A DNA stretch of 64,000 nt from Cordia subcordata (lineage: Eukaryota; Streptophyta; Magnoliopsida; Boraginales; Cordiaceae), in contig JAPTOF010000005.1 in assembly GCA_028554755.1 (NCBI GenBank), forward strand, positions 17,830,001-17,894,000, written 5' to 3'. This document shows positions 47,978 through 59,420 of the stretch, one piece after another (within the stretch, counting starts at the first letter, position 1; each line of letters opens with the position of its first letter). Below the pieces are notes generated by a model. The model worked only from the letters and a program-made list of their open reading frames with translations. It did no database searches and was not told the origin of the DNA. The position numbers and the translations under genes were made by a program.

Positions 47978-49165
47978 TGAAATTTTCTCAAAAGATAGAT
48001 AGCATTTTTGACTAATTACTTTTGTTTGTTAACATAATAATTGTTAAAGAATGCAAGATGTCGCCGTTACAAATTCTTGCATTTGGTCAACTATCTTCTC
48101 AAGAACAATCTCAACAAATGGATGAAGTCTCCATAATTGATTAATTGTAAATTGCAAAGCTTTTAAATTTTGATTTTTGTGAGATTAGAATGGAGAATAT
48201 AAAATATTAAAGATTAATTGTAATTTGTAAAGATATCAATTTAGGAAAAATAAATTAAATTCCCAATCTAACAATTATTATCATCTACATAAATTCCCAA
48301 TTAAATAAATATTACTATCTACGTTGTGCTTTACTCAATTTTTTTTTTTTTTTGGGAAGGGGTGGGTAGGGATAGCAATGGGACGGGTACCTTGCCCATG
48401 AAAGAATTCCAAACCCGCTACCTGATAGTATCCCAATTCCCATTTCCGTCCCAAACCTGAATAAAGATTAAACGGGAATTCCATTCTCGGAACGGCCCAA
48501 ACTCGCGGGTATCTAGAACGTCCCACACCCGGTTTAAAAATTTTTTAATTTAAATAAAAATTTTAACAAGAAACATTCTGAACCCAAATTTAATAAATGT
48601 TCTCAACCTAGAAACTGAATTAAATCACTAAATAAAAAAAAAACTAACCATTTAAATAAAATTTCCCAAAAAATCTAAACAATATACTTAAAATAAATTA
48701 AAATGATAAAATTTTAAAGAGTAAAAGGTTAAAGGTTCAAACCTTACTACTACTACAAAGTAAAAATATTCTCTTAATTTTTAGTACATAATATGTACTT
48801 ATGTACTTAAAACTATAATTAATTAATAAATGTAAAACACCTACACACACAATGTATATATAATATCGGGTTTGGGAATGCGAGTACCCAGGCGTCAATC
48901 CCAGTTCCGTCCCAAACCCTAAAGGGTATTTTTAATCATTCCGGATTTGTTTCGGACTCTTAACAAGACGAATTTTATTGAATTTTAATTAGGTCGGTCG
49001 ATGCCGGGTACCCTAAATCACTCATTCCATTTCCATCCCTAGGGGTGGGGGAAAGGGGGAGGCCTGTACTTTAGTTATCTTTAAAATAAAGTTATTTTAT
49101 GAGGAAAAAAAATTGGGGGATTTGGGGCCAAGGTCCCACCCCCTATATAGGTGGTTCTGTCCCTG
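47267..49165. mobile_element. Old hAT-type element, unit 2 copy, with nested MITE
   Basis: This is the paralogue of the element at 25004-39850: left end CAGAGACGAAC after AGTGTGGT (47259-47266), right end followed by AGTGTAGT (49166-49173), a 7/8 match. It keeps the (TA)n tract (47937-47973) without viral DNA. A 675-bp hAT MITE is nested at 48367-49041. Confidence 0.75.
48367..49041. mobile_element. hAT-type MITE with perfect 8-bp target duplication
   Basis: The left end TAGGGATAGCAATGGG and inverted right end TAGGGATGGAAATGGA are flanked by GGGGTGGG on both sides (48359-48366 and 49042-49049). It is non-coding, with subterminal GGGTACC-type repeats. Confidence 0.85.
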
Positions 49166-49173
49166 AGTGTAGT

Positions 49174-49783
49174 TGATTGGGCTGTATACAATTTGGATAG
49201 GTTCCTTACATATTCACAAATTAGCCTTAATTACTTTTTTATTATATAAATATTTAATGTTGTTCTTGACAAAAAAACAAAAAAAGATAAAAAGATACCG
49301 ACATGGTAGACAATTCAGTAAAGATTAAGATGGTGGTTGGCTTTGTTTTTTTTTTAAACTGCTTGTCAGCAATAAATAGAGGTGTGTTTAGATAAAATAT
49401 ATTTGTAAACTGTTAATATGTTTGGCAACAATATACTTATAACAAGTAGTATTTTTAAAATGGCTAGAAAGGACCTTTCATTAATTAAAGAATAATTTTG
49501 TGTTTTTGAGGGTTATAAATGTAATTATGTGTTTGGCAAGTATATGCTTATAAGAAGCCGTATTTGTTAAAATGACTGAAAAGGACCCTTTCATTAATTA
49601 AAGAACAATTTTTTTTTTGTGTTTTTAAGGGGTATAAATATAATTTTATTTGATCAACTCTTATTGCTTTTAAGTAGTTAAAAAGAAAAAGCTAGAAATG
49701 GTATTTATTTTTTTAGATTATTTATAAACATAATTTACAAAATAGATAGATTTTTTTTTTTTGAAATAGACTTGACCAACTTA
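49174..49783. repeat. Block E, copy 2, left part
   Basis: It matches 39859-40490 and is cut at GACCAACTTA by the MULE. Confidence 0.7.
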
Positions 49784-50283
49784 GGGTTTTTTTTTATAAT
49801 TTATTTGACCCAAATTTTGAAAGCTAATGCAAGATTGACCTGATATTGGTGAGGGTTTCAAAAATAACCCAAACTCGTTTCCAAAATGCAGTAAACACAC
49901 TGTAGGAAAGCAGGCTGCATTCCAGGAATGCAACTACGCTCTCGGAATGCATTTCTAGTTTCCCAGCTTTCCCAACTTTTTCAGAAATTCCCTAGCTTGA
50001 TTTGATAGAGATGTAGGGAATTTATTCGTGGTAGCGCATTCTAGGATTGCGTTTACAGCGAATCAAATATATTCCCTACCATCGATCATGCTCGAGTCAT
50101 TTCACGTCACGCAGAATTTCAAAAGTCTCGCTCCTAGAATGTGTTTTCTACCTATATAAACCCCAACCCCTTCCTCCAATGGCTCATTCAATACTTAAGT
50201 CATCCTACAATCTCTCACACACTAACTTTCTACCAAATTCCTTCCACTTCTCACTCTAAGTTTCTACCAAAGCACCTAGAAGA

Positions 50284-51201
50284 ATGAATTCAACCGAAAT
50301 TACTATTCTTTTATACTACGGTGGTGAAAAAATTATAACTGATTACGGTCTTAATTACAGGAGTCCAAATATACCACGTAAAATCAAAATTCTTCCCGAT
50401 ACAACTTACGGTCAATTTGTTTTTCGTGTAGTTAGAAAGGTCGGGTTGTATCCAACCATTGGTAGAGTTAACTTATGCTATCGTGATCCTAGATGAGATG
50501 CTACATTACAGTAGATTTATTATTATCCAAGTCCAATAACTGATGATGAAGATCTGTGGGACTGTGATTGCAACAGTTGTGTTGCGCACGTAATAGTGGA
50601 CCTTCAGTGTAACGACGTGTATGTGCCGAAGCCAATGGCCGAAATCCTGTACCAGTCCAACATGCCAGACCTAAACACAGCACCATCATATAATAAAGAT
50701 GTACAAATCAATATTGCAACAACAATTGCGGAGTTTGCCACTTTTTCCCTTTCCTTGCTACCGCAGTTCACTTTTGAAGTCAGAGGACCCTCTCATTGTG
50801 TTAGTGGCATGGAGGAGCGATGTGACGTTGTAGTAGATATTGTTTTGTCAGAGGTAGACGAAGAAAACGAGAGAAGTGAATTGAACGATCAAGAAGACGT
50901 AGTCTCAGAAGCAAGTTTGAACTACCAAATTGAGAATGATGTCAATGGACTGGATGCGGATGCGAAGCCGGAGGTAAAGGAGGAGGAACCAGTGGAGTTC
51001 CATTCTGCTAGGACCAAATTCTACACAAGCAGGTACGAGACACCCAACTGCTCAATATCGGGACGATGCCACTCAATAGTTTGCCCAAATATCAATGGGA
51101 CTCGGGCATGCCAAACGTCACTGTCGTCCACACAATATGGTGGCACACTGTCCAATAATGTCATAAATGGCTGCCATATAAACTGTAACAAAAACACGTA
51201 A
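50284..51201 (+). pseudogene. MuDR-type transposase N-terminal region, interrupted
   Basis: The first ORF (50284-50496) begins MNSTEITILLYYGGEK and has the PB1-like ubiquitin-fold pattern that opens plant MULE proteins (YYGGE, then a VFRVV segment and CYRDP). It ends at a TGA (50494-50496) and a TAG follows at 50512, but the same frame continues with PSPITDDEDLWD, as in MuDR proteins. A second ORF from 50596 is acidic with PEVKEEEPVEF. The MULE zinc-finger and DDE catalytic domain do not follow, so it is a fragment. Confidence 0.6.
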
Positions 51202-51267
51202 AGAAGAATTACTTACATTAGTTGCAAGTTTAATAATATGAACATAAAAACAATTCATTAGAAAAAT

Positions 51268-52320
51268 TTAAGTGCAGCGTACCTCGTCGTCCTGCAAATG
51301 GTCCATAACATCCAGACATTCAACCTGCCCTGACTTTCTGGATGCATATGTCATCTCCTTTTTCACGTAAAAAATTACACCTTGTGGCACGCCAGGGAGC
51401 TGAAACAAAGGCTCGAGCTCATGCTGTTGTTGCTTTAGCCACTCTCGGGTGGGATGTAAGAGCTGAGGCCTAAAAAGTAATGAATTTATCCCAGACAAAA
51501 AACTACAAGCAACATAGAATTGTTATAATAAAGTTGAAAAGTTAAAGAATAAATAAATGATGAAATTCAACCAATACCTGGACCAGTGTCACGGCTCCGC
51601 ATACACCCTTACACTTATAGAAGGAGACGCGGTCAAGCTGCTGGTACAAATATGCTAGTATAGTTGCACGCCAATTGAACTATCAGATCTGGCCACAGTT
51701 CTACAACCGAAGCAACCAAGTCAAATTGCCTTCATTGGTACTCGTGTTGGAAAATAGATGACAATTTAGCATTAGAAAGATCCACAAGCGTGCCCACTAC
51801 TGAGCCTGCTGTAGGGTAGGATCCTTCAGAGTGCCCTAGCGATTAAACTTCTCTCGCAGCTAGACGAAATTGATTGTGTTCCCGACTATGTTAATACGAC
51901 CCGCACCGTCGTTCGCAACAGTATCTGCATCAATCCCCATATAATCACGAATCAGAACAACCCATTCCTCCTTCGAGTGTACATCTGTTCAAGCTTCGAA
52001 AAAAGTGTACTAGTCACAGGAAGACCTTAATAGACAGCCACATCCTGCAGGGTGATAGTGGCCTCCCTACGAGCAAATGAAAGGTGTATGTCTCTAGCTG
52101 CTACCTCTTAATCATAGCAATAATCAACCCATGGTTAAGTTGGTAGTAGCGGAATTTATAATAACCATAGAATCTCGTTCCCACCAACTACTGCTGTACC
52201 AATGAGTGCTCTGGGTTTTTAAACAAATTCTTATCAGACCTATAGCATCGAATTAGACCTGGTGGTCCATGTAATAGCACAACAATGTCGCATCTACTAG
52301 AGTCGATCGACCATCCATAA
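51268..52320 (-). pseudogene. Plant mobile domain (PMD/MAIN-LIKE type) gene, decayed
   Basis: Read leftwards from about 52320, it starts with an MDGRSTLVD-like stretch. Near 52075-52030 it contains ETYTFHL and then, after a frame break, REATITLQDVAV, the core signature of the plant mobile domain, followed by a stop. Further left, a GTATTGG donor (about 51577) precedes an ORF at 51498-51268 with a QLPGVPQGV segment. PMD proteins (MAIN/MAIL family) are repeatedly associated with transposons. Here the gene lies antisense to the MuDR-like ORF within the same MULE and is broken by stops and shifts. Confidence 0.65.
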
Positions 52321-52387
52321 TGACTCCTAAAATAAGAAAACTTTCAATTATGATTAGTAGTTGTTGTAAGTAGTAGTAGTAGTAGTA

Positions 52388-52429
<42 letters not shown>

Positions 52430-52642
52430 GTAAAAATCTAATAATAATAATATTAGTAATAACAATGATAATATTAATAATAATAATAACAATAATGCTA
52501 AAACTATAAACCCTATATCATAAATTAATTAACTACAATTAATTAACTTAACTTTCTTATAAACTTTAAATACCTAAAATAATAAATTACTAGATTATTA
52601 AATTATAAAATTATGTTATTACCAAATAAAATAACTTAAAAC

Positions 52643-52677
<35 letters not shown>

Positions 52678-53633
52678 TTAATACCAATCTAATAATAATA
52701 CCAATTATATTAATACTAAAATCATAAAACCTAAACTATCAATTACTAACTAACTTAACTTTTTGAAATTGCTAAACCCCAAATTTTCTAAAATTAACTA
52801 TCTTCACTTTATTCTAAAATTTAAATCCCTAATGTATTAAATAACTAATTTCTTAAATTATTATCTTCCTAAGCTAACAACAGTTAAATTTCAAATTAAC
52901 AAATCAACAGCATCACTAAAAAAAACTTATCTTCCTAAACCAACAACAATTAAATTGCAAATTAATAAACCAACATAATCACTCAAAAAAATTATCTTCC
53001 TAAACTAACAACATTTAAATTGCAAATTAACAAACCAACGTCATCACTCAAAAAAATTTTAAATTAAACTACCAAAAAAATTATACAAATTAAAGCAAAT
53101 TATATAACGTAAAACATAAAATATAATTACAAAACACATAAAACAAATAACTTACAAGATAGAGTCTAAATCCTTAAAAGTGAGGCTAAGAAATTAGAAT
53201 TTCGTGACTGGAGATGGAGGAAAATTTTGAAAATAAAATGGGGAGAATGGGGGAGGAGAAGCCTGGGGGCCTAATTTATGGAATGCGGCCTTGAAAATGA
53301 AATAAGGAGAATGGGGGAGGAGAAGCCTGGGGGCCTAATTTATGAAATGCGGCTGCATTCCTAGAGTGCGATCGCGTTCTTGGAGTGCGCCGCTTTAGCA
53401 GCGGCATTTTGGGAATGCGGTCCGCATTTTCAAAACACACTGGATTTAAATTTTGAACTTTTTTGAATTTATTTAAATTATTTTGCATAATCTTTGTTTG
53501 GATGCATTCTTGGAGTGTGTTTAAAGCATTTGAGAAATAAGATTAGTTTATTTTTTAAACCCTCACCAATATCAAGTTAATCGTGCGGTGACTCTCAAAA
53601 TTTGGGTAAAAAAAATAAAATCGGACCAACTAA

Positions 53634-55690
53634 CACTCTCAACCACGGTCTAAGCACAAATGGACCAGAGACTGCAATAATTCAAAAGGTTGGTGAAAAG
53701 CACGAATGGACTTGTGTGCCAAATCATTTTTGTGTTTTTCCTTTATGATGTCGTTAAGATTACGTAATTATTAAGCAAACAACAGAGTTTTTTTTTTTTT
53801 TTTGTGTCAATCAAACAACAGAAATTAGTGTCCGCACAGTTGTTGTCAGTCATTGGAGGCTATGAAAAAAATAATTAAAGAAGACCCGGATTGAATAATT
53901 AGTATGCCATTCTTGAATATAAGTAATTCACTATTTATGTAATTATATCACTTACTTTTTACCTTTTTTCTTTTAACTAAACGAGCAAGAAATTTTATTA
54001 AGCTCTCTATTTAATCGCATTAGATTGCAGTGCTTACAATTGAATTTCGCAGTCTGACGTAAAATTTTTAATATTTAACATTCCATCAATTTGCACTTTT
54101 TGTATGATAAATTAAATATCATATTATTTTACTAAGAAAAAAAATGTGTGATTGATATTTATTTTGATTCAAGAAGACTAACAATATTGCCACATAATAT
54201 ATATGACAAGAATTAATTTCGAATATTTTTTTTGCATAGAGATGATTCTTTCAACCCATCAAGATTTATCATTATTATTGATGCAACTATTTTCTCTTTT
54301 GCTTTTTATGCAGCAAATGTGGCCCTAGCTAGCTACTTTCTCTTTAAGGAATAATTTTTTTATGTTTTTAAAAGGTATAAATATAATTTTGTGTTTGCCA
54401 AATATATGCTTATAAAAAGCAAGATTTGTTAAAATGACTAAAAAGGATATTTTATTAATTAAAGAATAACTTTTTGTGTTTTTAAGGGGTATAAATATAA
54501 TTTCATTTGAATAACTCTTATTGCTTATAAGTAGTTAACTATTTATGTAATTATATCACTTCCTTTTTACCTTTTTTCTTTTAACTAAACAAGCAAGAAA
54601 TTTTATTAAGCTCTCTATTTAACCGCATTAGATTGCAGTGCTTACAATTGAATTTCGCAGCCTGACGTAAAATTTTTAATATTTAACATGCCATCAATTT
54701 GCACTTTTGTACGATAAATCAAATATCATATTATTTTACTAAGGAAAAAAATATGTGATCAATATTTATTTTTATTCAAGAAGACTAAAAATATTGCTAT
54801 ATAATATATACAACAAAAATTAATTTCGAATATTTTTCTTCGTAGAGATGAATCTTTCAACCCATCAAGATTTATCATTATTATTATAGATGCAACTATT
54901 TTCTCTTTTGGATTTTAAGCAGTAAACGTTGTCCTACCTAGCTACTTTCTCTTTAAGTAATAATTTTTTTTATATTTTTAAGGAGTATAAATATAATTTT
55001 AAGGAAAAAAATATGTGATCAATATTTATTTTGATTCAAGAAGACTAAGAATATTACTATATAAATATCATATTATTTTACTAAGGAAAAAAATATGTGA
55101 TCAATATTTATTTTGATTCAAGAAGACTAACAATATTGCTATATAATATATACGACAAGGGTTGATTTCGGATATTCTTCTGCGTGGAGATGATTCTTTT
55201 AACCTATCAAGATTTATCATTATTATAGATGCAACTATTTCCTCTTTTGCTTTCTACGCAGTAAATGTGGTCCTAGCTAGCTACTTTTCTCTTTCAACAG
55301 AAAGGAAGAAACCTAGGTGGTGTTGCTTTGTAGCTAGGGTAATTGGTTGCTTCCATTAAGTGGTTTTCCTACAAAAAGTTGTACTGGTCTTGGACTTTTC
55401 AAAGTGAAGTATTTAAAGGCATTTTTTTTTTTTCAGAAGAACTAAATATGGTACAAAATAATCAACTATCTACGGAGGAGAAACTTTAATGTGAACAAAC
55501 CAAAAAGTAATTATGATCGTCATCTTTGATTGATAAGTGATGACCACGAGGAAAGTACATAGACTGACTGGGAGCTTCTTGTGAAGGTCGCGAAGCGGAT
55601 TATAGAAGACATTATATTGGAAATTAGAGAAAAGGTCACGAGCAGAGGAGCATTGATAGAATTTCAGACTAGTTTGCAAAGAGTTTTAGA
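53634..55690. repeat. Block E, copy 2, right part, with nested partial repeats
   Basis: 53634-54345 continues block E. Partial re-duplications follow (54346-54955, 54990-55075, 55076-55690), each restarting with segments such as GATCAATATTTATTTT. The final copy runs to the GAGCA...TTAGAGA end seen in copy 1. The ORFs here derive from repeats. Confidence 0.65.
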
Positions 55691-57299
55691 TTTCATTCTC
55701 TTACTCTTAATTAGATAGTGAATCTTCTAATAGAGCTTTTTAATGTTATGTATGCACTTTGTTTTTGAAGCTATATATTGGTGAAAAGTTTTTATCTTTA
55801 ATAAAATGCCTACTTATATGTATTGTTAAAAAAATATTGAGGTTAAATCATAATTAAAAATTAATTATTTAATATAAAGAATGACAACTATTTACATGGT
55901 GGATATAATATACAAACTCGATTTTGGAATCCTCGTACAAAAAGGGGTCAAGTTTGCTCGCCTTTTAGGTATCATTATTAAAAATTAATTATCCTTAGGT
56001 TTAGTCAATCCGTGATAGAAAACGTTGTTAAAAACTCAGTCGTCTACTGGCAGGTGGCTAGCAGGGTGCCGTCCATGGGCAAGGGGAGGGGGGGCCCACG
56101 TTGCAACGTTGTTTTATTTGTTTATGTGTTGTTTTATTAATATTGAATGATCGTAACATCTCTGTATGTTAACATGGACAAATATTTTCGGGAAGCGCAC
56201 TAGTAATAAAGCTGTTCCTTCTTCCTTTCTAATTGGATAAGATTTAGTTTTAAAGTTAATGTAATTTAAGAGTACCTTAACTCAAAACAAAAAATATGAT
56301 AAATATCATTAACTTTGAGAAATTTAGTGTTAAAATATATAATCTTCTTCTTACCTAGAAAAATCTTGAATTAAGTTTACAATGTATTTTGCACTAGCTT
56401 TAAAATCTACAATTCTTAACATGATATGAGATTTGGATCCTTCGTCCAATTTTATCCATCACAGTAACTACATGTAACTCATTATGCTGTCACACTTTTC
56501 ATTATGTATGTGACCATCTTGTTCACAGAGAACCCTAAAGTCAGTTTTTATAAAACCACATGCAATGAAGTGGAAATATATATTCTTCCCATATATAAAA
56601 GAATATTAAATTTCAACTTTATTATATAAGATCTTGAGTTACACACTTATTGATTTAACATAGAACCCTAAAGTTTTTAAGACTTAAAATGAGAAAGAAA
56701 TACATTATTAACACAATAAATAGATACATTATTATTCTTCTTACAAGTTTAAACTTTTAATACACCATTATTCTTCTTACAAGTTTAAACTTTTAGATGT
56801 GGTGGTGACTCTACATGTGCTCTGTTTGTTATAGTCTTCTTTTAAGATGTTTATCTTATTGAAATGGAGAAAAATCTTATAAGATTTAAGACATCTTATT
56901 ATGAATCCTTTAAAATTTTACAACAATCATACTTTTTATCTTATAAGAAATAAGCAATCCATCATATTTTATTTTATTTTTACAACTATAGAATATATGG
57001 TGCATGTGATAAGATATTTTAAATTTTAATAGATATATCCAAATTTTAATAGAATAAGCATATTAAAATAAGATCATTCCAAACATACTAATGACATCAG
57101 AACCTAGAAACCAAACGGTCTCAGATTCAAAAATTTACTGCCACCCAATTTAAAACATTAAAACTATACATATACAAGGCTAAAAAACAAACTTGCCAAC
57201 ACGTGAGGAAACATATTAACACTAAATAAATATATTAATATTATCTTTACAAATTTAAATTTTTAGATGAAATGGAGTAACTCTAACGCAGACTTCATT
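55691..57299. other. Intergenic DNA including a block shared with 19640-20150
   Basis: 56135-56615 matches the region downstream of P450 copy 2. The rest is AT-rich with no gene recognised. Confidence 0.5.
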
Positions 57300-58094
57300 G
57301 TCTTCTGTGGCTCATGTAATTACTTAGAACTCGAGGTGTCCACCCATCAAAATATTTCTTTCATTTCTAGAGGCCACGGTGCAAAAATGGTCTCAAAATT
57401 TGCGATTTAAGATTTCTTGGGGAACAACTACATATCCAGGCCCAGTTAAAAAAAAAAACCAGAACACATTTGAATCAGAGTTCTTTCTCTTTCGTTTTTT
57501 TCTTCTTTTCCTTTTCTCTTTTAACAGGTTATGTAGGATAGAATTAATTATCTCATCTGTTCGAATTTCTTCTTTTCTTTTTCTTGATTTCTGGTTAGAA
57601 AAATTCCAACTCATCAACTTCATATAAATCTGGTTAATTGCACTTTAAAGGAATTACAATAATCCACTTAAAATTACAAACAAATTCTGTGGACAAGTTT
57701 AATTTTAGAATTATCAAACATATAATTCAACAGCTCAATGATTTCGAAAATTTGGTAAGATACACACAAGGAATGGTGTCTAATAATCTTTTGTGTTTTT
57801 GCTTTTGATGTCATTATCTAATTAAACAAGACAAAAGAAATTTCGTCCTTAAAACTTAAGAGGAAAAAGTTACTTATTTATAATGTCAAGTCCTTTTCAA
57901 TATTTTTCTATCCTTAAAGTCATTGGACTATGTTGTTAGACCTAACCTAATCTCTCGTTCTCCATAGAATTTGAATCCAGAATTTTTATTCGTCTAGGAA
58001 GTAATCTCAATTACTTAAATTAGTCATTCGTTTTTATGTTGTTAGACTACTTTATAAAATAAAGAAAACAAGATATTGTAATTAGTGTATGTTA
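57300..58094. repeat. Blocks G (copy 1) and F (copy 1)
   Basis: 57300-57480 matches 59165-59345, the proximal promoter of RNase H copy B, but no RNase H gene follows. 57510-58094 matches 62605-63172 at high identity. Confidence 0.65.
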
Positions 58095-59120
58095 TCGTTT
58101 TTTTTTTTGGTTTATAAATAGACTTGACCAACTTGCACTCTCAACCACACTCTAACACAATTGGACTAGAGCCTGCAATAATTCAACAGGTTGGTGAACA
58201 GCACGAATAGACTTGTGCCCAATCATTTTTGCCGTTTTTCCTTTATGATGTCATTAATACTACGTAATTATTAAGCAAACAACAGATTTTTTTTTTTTGG
58301 TCAATCAAACAACTGAAATTAGGGCCTGTTTGCATTAGTTTTTTTCAAAAAAAAGTAAAAAAGTTACGTTAAATTTACAATAATTATTTGATTTGACTTT
58401 CAAAAAAACTAAATTTTTTTTAAAAAAACTCAAATGCAGCTTTTTTAGAAGCTAGAATTTTCAACTTCTAAAAAAAATTATTTTTCAAAAGTAATTAAAA
58501 AAATCGTTTTAAAAAAAAGTCAATTCAAACGAGCCTTTAGTGTCCGCACAATTGTTGTCAGTCATTGGAGGCAACGAAAAAAATAATTAGAGAAGATAAT
58601 TAGTATGCCACTCTTGAATGTACGTAATTATATCACTTACTTTTGACCTTTTTTCTTTTAACTAAACAAGCAAGAAATTTTATTAAGCTCTCTATTTAAC
58701 CGCATTAGATTGCAGTGTTTACAATTGAATTTCGCAGCCTGATCTAAAACTTCTAATATTTAAACATGCCATCAATTTGCATTTTTTGTATGATAAATTA
58801 GATATCATATTATTTTATTAAGGGAAAAAAATATGTGATCAATATTTATTTTGATTCAAGAAGACTAACAATATTGCTATATAATATATACAAGAAGAAT
58901 AGATTTCGAATATTTTTCTGCGTAGATATGATTCTTTCAACCCATCAAGATATATCATTATTATAGATGCAACTATTTTCTCTTTTGCTTGTTATGCAAT
59001 AAATGTGGTCCTAGCTAGGTACTTTCTCTTGTTCAACAGAAAGGAAGAAACCCAGGTGGTGTCGCTTGGTAGCTAGGGTCACTGGTTGCTTCCATTAAGT
59101 GGTTTTCCCACAAAAACTTG
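58095..59120. repeat. Block E, copy 3
   Basis: It matches 40465-41400 and 53600-54340, and is interrupted by the MITE at 58322-58536. It ends about 300 bases upstream of RNase H copy B. Confidence 0.7.
58322..58536. mobile_element. Harbinger/Tourist-type MITE with TTA duplication and empty sites
   Basis: GGGCCTGTTTGCATT on the left and inverted right end AGGCTCGTTTGAATT, flanked by TTA at 58319-58321 and 58537-58539. Block E copies 1 and 2 read GAAATTAGTGTCCGC across the site, the exact empty target. Confidence 0.85.
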
Positions 59121-59251
59121 GACTTTTCAACACAGGTGTTTTATATTTCCAAAGAAGTTGCTTGATTTTTTTCAGAACTCAAGATGTCTACACATCAAAA
59201 GATTTCTTTAATTTCTAGGGGGGCAAAGTGCAAAAATGGTCTAAAAATTTG

Positions 59252-59262
59252 CTATTTAAGAC
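59252..59262 (+). promoter_or_regulatory. TATA-like element of RNase H copy B
   Basis: GCTATTTAAGA lies about 165 bases before the ATG, in block G, and is conserved as GCGATTTAAGA in the gene-less copy at about 57400. Assigned by position only. Confidence 0.3.
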
Positions 59263-59420
59263 GACTTCTTGGGGAGCAACTACATATCCTGGCCTAGTTT
59301 AAAAAAAACACCAGAACACATTGAGATCAGCAGTTGAATCCCTCAACTTTTTTTTTTTCTCTCTAGAAAACAAGACACTAATTACATTTTCTTCCCAAGA
59401 CTTGCTGATCATCAATAAAA

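Larger units (their letters stand above)
49784..53623. mobile_element. Mutator-like element (MULE) with chimeric cargo
   Basis: About 80-85 bp of terminal inverted repeat: both ends, read inward, share ACCCAAATTTTGA and TGATATTGGTGAGGGTTT. The flanks GACCAACTTA (49774-49783) and GACCAACTAA (53624-53633) form the 9-10-bp duplication typical of MULEs, and block E copies 1 and 3 show the empty site (GACCAACTTACACTC and GACCAACTTGCACTC). GGAATGC-type motifs cluster inside both ends (about 49905-50045 and 53280-53515). The transposase catalytic region is absent. Trinucleotide TAG/TAA and AAT repeats occupy 52370-52429 and 52642-52677. The rest (52700-53200) is AT-rich. Confidence 0.8.

Noticed and set aside
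50047..50259. Independent small gene upstream of the MuDR-like ORF
   Set aside because: It lies in the MULE subterminal region with no homology or domain and overlaps the GAATGC motif cluster.
52253..52492. ORF rich in Tyr/Leu repeats
   Set aside because: It is a translation of the TAG/TAA trinucleotide microsatellite at 52370-52429 and has no protein-like composition.
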